Positions 1 to 5,931 of a stretch of 18,901 nucleotides of DNA are shown piece by piece. Under the pieces are notes generated by a model. The model was not told the origin of the DNA, did no database searches, and saw nothing but the letters and a program-made list of their open reading frames with translations. Location: the NCBI RefSeq assembly GCF_938045465.1, contig NZ_CALIBF010000057.1:1-18901 (forward strand), read 5' to 3'. Made by a program: the position numbers and the translations under genes. How positions within the stretch are numbered: the first letter of the stretch is position 1; the number at the start of each line of letters is the position of its first letter. The stretch is from an uncultured Campylobacter sp. GTDB taxonomy: Bacteria > Campylobacterota > Campylobacteria > Campylobacterales > Campylobacteraceae.

Positions 1-279
1 AGATTGCGGAATTTGCGCGGGTTTTCGCGAGCAGAATTTTAGAATTTTAGAATTTCGCCCGCGCGGCACTGCTCGTAAATTTTGTAAATTTACAAATGCG
101 GCCATTTTTAAATTTAGCTGCGCGGCTTTACTCTTAAATTTATCCGCGCGATTTTGCCAAATTTATTTGCGTCGCTCGCGCGATCTACTTAAATTTAACC
201 GTTCGCGGCGCGTTGATGAAAGTCATTGCTAAAATTTGAAATTTCGCATAAAATGGGCGAAATTTCATAGCAAGGAGCG
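1..279. other. Gene-free AT/GC mosaic spacer
   Basis: I see no convincing coding sequence here. The stretch alternates AAATTT or AATTTTAGAATTT blocks with short GCG/CGC-rich words, the same texture as the other long spacers in the window. CATAAAAT at about 247-254 could be a -10 element for the next gene, but there is no clear -35. Confidence 0.6.
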
Positions 280-726
280 GTGGTGGAGCAAATTTATCCT
301 TACGTGCAGATCGTCCATCTCATCTGCGCCATTATCTTTTTGGGCTACATATTTTTCGACGTCGTGATTTTTATGCGGCTTAAAGGCACGCTGGGTGCGG
401 ATTTTGAGCGCGTTAAAAAAGCGATCGGCTCGCGCGCGATTAAGATTATGCCGGTTTGCCTTTTTACGCTGATTATCACCGGCGGAATGATGATGAGCCG
501 CTGGGTCGGAAGCGCTAACGGCGGGTATTTCGGCACGCCGCTTCAAAAAATCTTTATGCTAAAGGTCGCGCTCGCGCTCATCATCGCCGTGTGCGTAGCG
601 ATAAATTTAAGCTGCCGCGCGCTGGGAAGGCCCGCGCCTGAGTTTTTGCGAGTAAATATCCACAAAATCGCCTTTGTATTCGGCTTTATCATCGTGCTTT
701 GCGCCAAGCTGATGTTTGTAGTATGA
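280..726 (+). CDS. Small four-helix integral membrane protein (CopD/HemJ-like)
   Basis: This is a 148-residue hydrophobic protein with four predicted membrane helices at roughly residues 8-32, 54-72, 90-111 and 127-148. A basic and charged loop (about 33-55) follows helix 1. His13 in helix 1 and His128 at the start of helix 4 are placed as possible heme or metal ligands, as in small CopD/HemJ-like membrane proteins, but I rest that only on layout and size. There is no soluble domain and no cleavable signal. The start is uncertain: two adjacent GTG codons lie at 280 and 283. The ribosome binding site AAGGAG (272-277) is only 2 bases from the first and 5 from the second, so GTG 283 is the more natural start. 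It appears to be a single-gene unit, with 600 bases of spacer after it. The function is not established. Confidence 0.7.
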   Translation: MVEQIYPYVQIVHLICAIIFLGYIFFDVVIFMRLKGTLGADFERVKKAIGSRAIKIMPVCLFTLIITGGMMMSRWVGSANGGYFGTPLQKIFMLKVALALIIAVCVAINLSCRALGRPAPEFLRVNIHKIAFVFGFIIVLCAKLMFVV

Positions 727-1051
727 TTTATGGCGCAAAATTTAGCGCTGGCGGCACACTTTTATCGCGGAATTCTGTAGCGTGGCAAAGATTTAATTTT
801 GCTTGCTTTTGAATTTTGTAGTCTGCTAAAAATTTTAAAATTCCGTTTTGCTGGGCGGAGCGTATAAATTTAAGAATTTTAAATTCTTCTATGTCTACGC
901 TAAAGCGCGAAATTTTAAAATTCCACTCCTTTTTTGTGCTGTTTTGTCAAATGCAATCTGCAAAATTTAATCTCATAAAATTTTAAAATTTCATCGCGAG
1001 TTTTAAAGCGCTCATAAAATTTCTCACTCAATTCTGCAGCTTTAAAATTTT

Positions 1052-1088
1052 GTAAAATTCTAAAATTTTAAAAATTTTAGAATTTTAC
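1052..1088. repeat. Perfect 37-base palindrome
   Basis: The arms GTAAAATTCTAAAATTTT and AAAATTTTAGAATTTTAC are exact reverse complements around a single central A (1070). As RNA or single-stranded DNA this can form a hairpin of about 17 bp. It is flanked on the left by further AAATTTT blocks. It could act as a terminator or a structure in the spacer; no function is shown by the sequence. Confidence 0.85.
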
Positions 1089-1172
1089 TGCTATGATGCG
1101 GATGAGAATTCTAAAAAACTCGCGCAAAATCGAAGCAAATAATGAAAAAGCGAATTTATTCGTCAACTTTAC

Positions 1173-1202
1173 TTATTATTTAATAATCATTAAAGATATA
1201 AA
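1173..1202 (+). promoter_or_regulatory. Probable promoter with AT inverted repeat, before the SBP array
   Basis: TATAAA at 1197-1202 is a candidate -10 element. Just upstream lies the inverted repeat TTATTA-TT-TAATAA (1173-1186), followed by ATCATTA, which loosely recalls a Fur-type or other dimeric-regulator site. If used, it leaves a leader of about 115 bases before the ATG at 1324. The assignment is by pattern only. Confidence 0.35.
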
Positions 1203-1323
1203 AAGCTAAAATTGCTTTTCGTCTGCGGGCGAATTTAATGTCTGCTTGCCATTCGCGCGGGATTTTGAGGTTTCCCGTAGCCGTGGCAATAGTTTTGAAA
1301 TTATTTATGAGAAAGGAAAAAGG

Positions 1324-2133
1324 ATGAAGAAATTTCTCTTAAGTCTGCTCGTCGTAGCTTTGGCTAGTAGCGCGCTTTGCGCTAGGTCGCTCTCCGAGAT
1401 CAAAAGTAGCGGAGTGCTTAGAATAGGCGTTTATGACGCGCAGCCGCCGTTTAGCAAGATAGAAGACGGCGTGCATCAGGGCTTTGAGGTCGATATGGCA
1501 AATGCCATCGCCAAAGATATGCTTCCATCAGGCGGAAAGGTGGAGTTTACCTCCGTGCTTGCAAATCAGCGTATAAAATTCCTACAAGAAGATAAGGTGG
1601 ATGCGGTTATCGCAACTTTTACCGTAACTCCGGAGCGCGAGAAGCAGATCGATTTTACGACCCCATATTTTAGTGTCAATATAGGCATTTTAACCCGCAT
1701 CGAAGATAAGATTAAATCCCTAAACGATTTACAAGATAAAACTATTTTAGTTCTTAGCGGCGGTACTGCAGAAACATACTTTGAAAAGCAAGGCTATAAT
1801 ATCGCTAGATGCGATAACGCAAACGCTTGCTACAAGGCGCTAAAAGCTGGACAGGGCGACGGGTATGCCGATGATAACTTAGTCGTGCTGGCTTATCCGG
1901 TATTAGATAAAAAGGTTGAAGTAAATATCAAGAATTTAGGCACTTCGGATTTCTTAGCCATCGGTGTGAAAAAGGGCAATTCGGAGCTTTTGGATTTTCT
2001 AAACGGCGAGCTAATCAAGCTAAGCAAAGAGGGCTTTTTCAAAAATTCGTTCGATAATTTCATCGAGCCTTACTACAAAGGAACTGCAGAGAAAAAGTAT
2101 TTCTTGCTAGACGATCTTTATAGCTTGCTGTAA
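1324..2133 (+). CDS. Periplasmic amino-acid-type solute-binding protein, copy 1 (SBP_bac_3)
   Basis: A 269-residue extracytoplasmic binding protein of the SBP_bac_3 family (PEB1/CjaA-like fold), expected to capture a polar amino acid or similar ligand in the periplasm. A Sec signal peptide (MKKFLLSLLVVALASSALCA) is followed by the typical N-lobe start SGVLRIGVYDAQPPF. The family's carboxylate-binding Arg is present in TPEREKQIDFTTPYF, and an Asp-rich GYADDN lies where the amine-binding Asp of the family sits. A Cys163/Cys169 pair (CX5C) may form a disulfide. The tail KKYFLLDDLYSLL extends past the usual family end. ATG 1324 is chosen over the in-frame ATG at 1246 because GAAAGG/AAAAGG lies just upstream and the signal peptide starts here. 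It is the first of four tandem paralogs; no permease or ATPase gene adjoins. Confidence 0.9.
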   Translation: MKKFLLSLLVVALASSALCARSLSEIKSSGVLRIGVYDAQPPFSKIEDGVHQGFEVDMANAIAKDMLPSGGKVEFTSVLANQRIKFLQEDKVDAVIATFTVTPEREKQIDFTTPYFSVNIGILTRIEDKIKSLNDLQDKTILVLSGGTAETYFEKQGYNIARCDNANACYKALKAGQGDGYADDNLVVLAYPVLDKKVEVNIKNLGTSDFLAIGVKKGNSELLDFLNGELIKLSKEGFFKNSFDNFIEPYYKGTAEKKYFLLDDLYSLL

Positions 2134-2153
2134 TTTTTAAAAAGGGGGACGCT

Positions 2154-2957
2154 ATGAAAAAGATAATCTTGGCGTTAATGCTGGCTGCGTGTTCGCTTCT
2201 TAGCAACACTTTGACTCAAATCAAAGAAAAAGGGGTTATTCGAATCGGTATAGATGGCTCATCTCCGCCGTTTAGTGTCGCTAAAGCTGGCGAATATAGC
2301 GGCTTTGAGATACTCTTAATCGAAGGGCTTGTTAAAGAAATTTTCGGCGATAAAGGCGGCAAGATAGAATATGTCGTAACGGTAGGTGATGACCGCATAA
2401 AAGCGGTACAGGACAACAGAGTCGATTTAGATATCGCGCTTATCTCGGTTACGAAAGAGCGCGAGAAGCTGGTAGATTTCTCCGATCCATACTTTAGCGT
2501 AAATATCGGCGTGCTAACTCGTAGCGACGATAATATCAGAAAGGTCTCCGATCTAAACGGAAAGACTATACTAACGCAGCCCGGCACTACTGTGTTTGAT
2601 TACTTTACGAAACAGGGCTATAACGTAGCGCCGTGCGATAGTGCAAGCGAATGCTTTAACGCTCTAAAATCGGGCAAGGGCGACGGATACGCAGATGATA
2701 ATCTGCTTGTGTTCGCTTACGCTGTAGTCGACCGCAAAGTCGAAGTAAATATCAAGAATTTAGGCTCGACGGACTTCCTGGCCATCGCGGTGCAAAAGGG
2801 CAATACTGAGCTGCTTAACGCGGTAAATGCGGGATTAATTGAGCTAAGTAAAAAGGGCTTTTTTACAAAAATCTTTGATGAGAGTATTGAGCCTTTTTAT
2901 AAAGGTACCATTGATAAAAAGTATTTCTTGCTGGACGATCTTTACAGCTTGTTTTAA
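2154..2957 (+). CDS. Periplasmic amino-acid-type solute-binding protein, copy 2 (SBP_bac_3)
   Basis: A 267-residue paralog of the preceding gene, starting 20 bases after its stop behind AAAGGGGG. The motifs are the same: N-lobe start GVIRIGIDGSSPPF, carboxylate-binding Arg in VTKEREKLVDFSDPYF, hinge segment DLNGKTILTQPGTT, Asp-rich GYADDN, the Cys161/Cys167 pair and the C-terminal KKYFLLDDLYSLF. It is closest to copy 3. The N-terminus differs from copies 1 and 4 because LAAC ending at Cys13 fits a lipobox, so the protein may be an inner-membrane lipoprotein. A signal-peptidase-I site near residue 17 is an alternative. A 20-base block (2745-2764, encoding VNIKNLG) is identical to copies 1 and 3. 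Confidence 0.9.
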   Translation: MKKIILALMLAACSLLSNTLTQIKEKGVIRIGIDGSSPPFSVAKAGEYSGFEILLIEGLVKEIFGDKGGKIEYVVTVGDDRIKAVQDNRVDLDIALISVTKEREKLVDFSDPYFSVNIGVLTRSDDNIRKVSDLNGKTILTQPGTTVFDYFTKQGYNVAPCDSASECFNALKSGKGDGYADDNLLVFAYAVVDRKVEVNIKNLGSTDFLAIAVQKGNTELLNAVNAGLIELSKKGFFTKIFDESIEPFYKGTIDKKYFLLDDLYSLF

Positions 2958-3021
2958 TTTAAAGTGGCGATGGATGGAATTCTATTCGCTGGTAAATTTT
3001 AGTAAAATTTAAAGGAATTTT

Positions 3022-3825
3022 ATGAAAAAGATTATATTTACGTTGTTAATCGCTTCGTGTTCGTTATTTGCTAACTCTTTAGCGCAGATCAAAGAAAAAG
3101 GGCTCATTCGTATCGGAATAGACGGCTCACTGCCGCCGCTTAGCGTCTCCGAGGACGGCAAATACAGCGGTTTTGAAATTTCGCTTATCGAAGAGCTCGT
3201 GAAAGAAATTTTCGGAGATAAGGGCGGCAAAATCGAATATGTCGTAACTCTAGGCAATGATCGTATCACAGCCGTGCAAGATAACAAGGTCGATTTGGAT
3301 ATCGCGGCGATTACGGTTACGAAAGAGCGCGAGAAACTAGTGGATTTTTCAAACCCTTACTTTAGCGTAAATATCGGCGTACTAACCCGTAGCGATGACA
3401 ATATCAAGACAATAAACGACCTGCAGGATAAAGAAATTTTAGCCGAACCAGGCACTACGGCGTTTGATTATTTTAATAAGGAAGGCTTTAAAGTTATCTC
3501 ATGCGCTAGTTCGAGCGAATGCTTCCGTGCGCTAAAATCTGGTCACGGCAGCGGCTATGCAGACGATAATATGGTAGTTTTGGGCTATTCGGTCGTAGAT
3601 CGCAAGGTAGAGGTAAATATCAAGAATTTAGGTACATCGGAATTTTTAGCTATCGCGGTGCAAAAAGGCAACAACGACTTGCTAAACGCCTTAAATGACG
3701 GGCTTGTCAAACTCAGCAAAAACGGCTTTTTCAAGAAAATTTTTAACGACAGCATCGATCCTTTTTACAAGGGGAAGGCTGAGAAAAAATATTTCTTGTT
3801 AGATGATCTTTATAAAATGTTTTAA
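3022..3825 (+). CDS. Periplasmic amino-acid-type solute-binding protein, copy 3 (SBP_bac_3)
   Basis: A 267-residue paralog, closest to copy 2. It is separated from copy 2 by a 64-base gap, the longest in the array, and preceded by AAAGGA. It carries the N-lobe start GLIRIGIDGSLPPL, the Arg in VTKEREKLVDFSNPYF, the CX5C pair in SCASSSECF, GYADDN and the tail KKYFLLDDLYKMF. The N-terminus MKKIIFTLLIASC contains IASC, an acceptable lipobox with Cys13, while SLFA before NS could equally be a signal-peptidase-I site. Pocket-region residues differ between copies (SLPPL against SQPPF), so the ligands may differ. The specific ligand cannot be read from the sequence. Confidence 0.9.
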   Translation: MKKIIFTLLIASCSLFANSLAQIKEKGLIRIGIDGSLPPLSVSEDGKYSGFEISLIEELVKEIFGDKGGKIEYVVTLGNDRITAVQDNKVDLDIAAITVTKEREKLVDFSNPYFSVNIGVLTRSDDNIKTINDLQDKEILAEPGTTAFDYFNKEGFKVISCASSSECFRALKSGHGSGYADDNMVVLGYSVVDRKVEVNIKNLGTSEFLAIAVQKGNNDLLNALNDGLVKLSKNGFFKKIFNDSIDPFYKGKAEKKYFLLDDLYKMF

Positions 3826-3840
3826 TTAAAAGGACGAAAT

Positions 3841-4644
3841 ATGAAAAAAATTCTACTAAGTATTTTGCTGGGTGCTGGCGCGCTTTGCGCTAATTCCCTA
3901 GCAGATATCAAGCAAGCAGGCGAAATTCGCATAGGCTTGCAAGATTCCCAGCCTCCGTTTAGCTTCGATGATAACGGCACGCTGAAGGGCTTTGAGGTTG
4001 ATTTGGCAAATGAGTTAGTCAAAAATCTATTCGGCAATAAAAAGATCAAAATCGACTTTATCGCCGTAGCATCTAAAGATCGCGTTCCCTCGCTGGAGCA
4101 AAACAAAGTAGATCTCATCATATCCAAGCTCACCGTCACAAAAGATCGCGTTCAGAAAGTCGATTTTTCTTATCCGTATTATTCAGTGCAAATTGGCGTG
4201 CTAAGCCGTAAGGATGATAATATTTCAAGAATCGATCAGATCGCGCATAAAAAAATTCTAAGCGTTAAAGGCACAACTGCCGAGGAGCACTTCAAAAACG
4301 CGGGCTATGAGATTGCGACATGTACCGACGCGAATGAGTGTGTCGCTAGGCTAAAGGCTGGCGAGGGCATAGGCTTTGCCGACGATAATACAGTCGTACT
4401 CGGATACGCTAGAAACGATGCCGCGCTTGATGCAAAAATTATCAACCTTGGCAAGGTAGATTATATCGCCGTTGCCCTATCTAAGGGCAATACCGAGCTG
4501 CTTGATGCGGTCAATAGCAGCCTGGTAAAAATGTATAAAGCGAAATTTTTCCATAAGGCTTTTGACGAGGATATCAAGCCATACTACGGCGGCAAGATCG
4601 ATAAAAAGCACTTCACGCTCGATGAGGTTTATAGTCTGTTTTAA
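3841..4644 (+). CDS. Periplasmic amino-acid-type solute-binding protein, copy 4 (SBP_bac_3)
   Basis: A 267-residue paralog, 15 bases after copy 3 with AAAAGGA upstream. It is the most diverged member: QDSQPPFSF at the pocket, VTKDRVQKVDFSYPYY with the conserved Arg, and IINLGKVDY where copies 1-3 read VNIKNLG. The signal peptide (MKKILLSILLGAGALCA) has no lipobox, so a soluble periplasmic protein is expected. The CX5C pair (TCTDANEC), the GFADDN Asp motif and a variant tail KKHFTLDEVYSLF are kept. It ends the array; a hairpin region between it and the convergent regulator gene probably terminates transcription. Confidence 0.9.
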   Translation: MKKILLSILLGAGALCANSLADIKQAGEIRIGLQDSQPPFSFDDNGTLKGFEVDLANELVKNLFGNKKIKIDFIAVASKDRVPSLEQNKVDLIISKLTVTKDRVQKVDFSYPYYSVQIGVLSRKDDNISRIDQIAHKKILSVKGTTAEEHFKNAGYEIATCTDANECVARLKAGEGIGFADDNTVVLGYARNDAALDAKIINLGKVDYIAVALSKGNTELLDAVNSSLVKMYKAKFFHKAFDEDIKPYYGGKIDKKHFTLDEVYSLF

Positions 4645-4674
4645 ATTTAGATGTATTTAAAATTTTAAGGCGCC

Positions 4675-4777
4675 CCTTGGCGTCCGAATATACGCGCAGC
4701 TGCGATATTGATCGCGGCTCGCTTTTGCCGCCAAGGCTTCGGCGGCATTTATAATTTAAATTCCGTATTTTTACGGA
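4675..4777. terminator. Hairpin cluster between convergent genes
   Basis: Two hairpins lie between the convergent ends of the binding-protein array and the AraC gene. TGCCGCC (4726-4732) pairs with GGCGGCA (4741-4747), followed by a weak ATTTATAATTT run. TCCGTA (4762-4767) pairs with TACGGA (4772-4777) across TTTT. A third, competing pairing is possible: CCTTGGCG (4675-4682) with CGCCAAGG (4729-4736). No strong T tract is present, so termination is likely but unproven. Confidence 0.4.
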
Positions 4778-4865
4778 TCCCGGTTGCGATATAAAATTTT
4801 ATGATGTTTTGATATGCGGTTGTGAAAGGGCGCGGCTTATAAAAGATAGCCGGTCGCAAGAAATT

Positions 4866-5822
4866 CTAATCCGAGTAGTAAAATTTTATATCCTTTTTCA
4901 GTTGCGTCGGCAATATATTAAATTTAGCCCTAAAAATTTTAGAAAAATGCGATAAATTATTGTATCCGACCATTTTGGCGGCTTCGTTTACGCTGATTTG
5001 ATCTAGACTTAATAGCTCTTTTGCAATCTCAAGCCGTTCATTTGTCAGCATCGCATAAACGCTCGTGCCGAAATATGCTTTAAAATCCCTTTTTAGTGCA
5101 AATTCATTCGTGGCACAAAGACGAGCGAGCTCCTTAATGCTAGGTGGGTTTTGCATATTTTCAAGTAATATTTTCTTTGCTTTTTGGACTGTTTTTATGC
5201 GATTTTCATCAAGACTAAGCGCATTTTCGGGCTCATTAAATTTATGAAAACTTCTATAAAGCATCTCTAAAATTTTACTTTCCATAAAAATTTCGCGCAT
5301 TTTGCCGTCGTATATCGCGGCATTTTCGAGCTCTTTGAGAATAATATTTTGCACGGCGCTTGTTTTAAATTTCTTCATGCAAACAGCTTGATCTAAATTC
5401 AAATTTTTTAAAATTCCCAGCTCATTTGCAAAAGCAGTGCTAAGCGCTATGCAGGAGCTTTTATAGTGTTTATTTTCAAGCTCGTGAACGCCACGTAGTT
5501 CGCTTTGCATAGTTCCGAGCCAAAACTCACCTTTATTCAAAACGAATTGATCTTTATCCGATCTGAAGCAGATAGGATTTTCGCCCGTATTGAAAAATAA
5601 AAATGAATAGCGGCTGCCCCGTTCGTGGCGATGCAAAAGAAAATCTCTGCAAATTATATCGCTGCTATAATATCCTATCTCTCCGCCCGTATAAAAAGAG
5701 CTAAAGTTGAATTTTATACTTTCGCTTTTAAGCTCGGTTTTGCTATACCCGCATTGCTTGGACGGCTCAATGTCGTTAGATATTTTTTGTAAAAAATCAT
5801 CTAAACTTATCTCTTTACTCAT
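4866..5822 (-). CDS. AraC-family transcriptional regulator (siderophore-receptor type)
   Basis: A 318-residue regulator with a poorly conserved N-terminal sensing region (about 1-200) and a C-terminal AraC/XylS DNA-binding domain (about 212-312). That domain has two helix-turn-helix units, the first in SIKELARLCATNEFALKRDF and the second in SVNEAAKMVGYNNLSHFSKI, and ends with the family signature FRAKFNILPTQLK. It is divergent from a TonB-dependent receptor gene, the arrangement of PchR/YbtA-like activators that respond to a siderophore. The likely role is control of the receptor and PepSY genes, inferred from position. The start is supported by AAAGGGA upstream; that ribosome binding site lies inside a 15-base direct repeat, which suggests autoregulation. 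Confidence 0.88.
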   Translation of the reverse strand: MSKEISLDDFLQKISNDIEPSKQCGYSKTELKSESIKFNFSSFYTGGEIGYYSSDIICRDFLLHRHERGSRYSFLFFNTGENPICFRSDKDQFVLNKGEFWLGTMQSELRGVHELENKHYKSSCIALSTAFANELGILKNLNLDQAVCMKKFKTSAVQNIILKELENAAIYDGKMREIFMESKILEMLYRSFHKFNEPENALSLDENRIKTVQKAKKILLENMQNPPSIKELARLCATNEFALKRDFKAYFGTSVYAMLTNERLEIAKELLSLDQISVNEAAKMVGYNNLSHFSKIFRAKFNILPTQLKKDIKFYYSD

Positions 5823-5826
5823 CTTA

Positions 5827-5862
5827 TCCCTTTAGCGTTTAAAAAAATCCCTCTACCGTTTA
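5827..5862. promoter_or_regulatory. Direct-repeat candidate operator for the AraC regulator
   Basis: TCCCTTTAGCGTTTA (5827-5841) and TCCCTCTACCGTTTA (5848-5862) match at 13 of 15 positions and are offset by exactly 21 bases, two helical turns. This is the geometry of AraC-family half-sites on one DNA face. The first copy overlaps the ribosome binding site of the regulator gene. Confidence 0.55.
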
Positions 5863-5871
5863 GTATTTCTT

Positions 5872-5894
5872 GATAATGCGTATCTTATTATAGT
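5872..5894 (+). promoter_or_regulatory. Fur-box-like site and -10 element of the receptor gene
   Basis: GATAATGCGTATCTTATTA (5872-5890) matches the classical Fur consensus (GATAATGATAATCATTATC) at 12 of 19 positions and contains the dyad GATA-ATGCG-TATC. TATAGT at 5889-5894 may be the -10 element, so a bound repressor would cover the promoter. Iron control is expected for a siderophore receptor, but the site is judged by eye. Confidence 0.45.
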
Positions 5895-5931
5895 AAAATG
5901 AGTTTAAATTTTAATAAGAAAAGGGGCGTTT

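Larger units (their letters stand above)
727..1323. other. Long AT-rich spacer and leader before the binding-protein array
   Basis: About 600 bases without a credible gene. It contains many AATTTTAAAATT blocks, a 17-base perfect palindrome at 872-888 (AAGAATTT-T-AAATTCTT), the larger 37-base palindrome listed separately, and a promoter-like region near 1173-1202. A weak hairpin (GCGC arms, 733-736 and 745-748) follows the membrane-protein gene without a T tract. In the probable leader, GCGAAT (1229-1234) can pair with ATTCGC (1251-1256). An in-frame ATG at 1246 would extend the next gene by 26 residues but lacks a ribosome binding site and would bury the signal peptide. Confidence 0.6.

Noticed and set aside
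1246..1323. N-terminal extension of the first binding protein from ATG 1246
   Set aside because: It lacks a ribosome binding site and would place 26 polar residues before an obvious signal peptide that starts at ATG 1324 with a good ribosome binding site.
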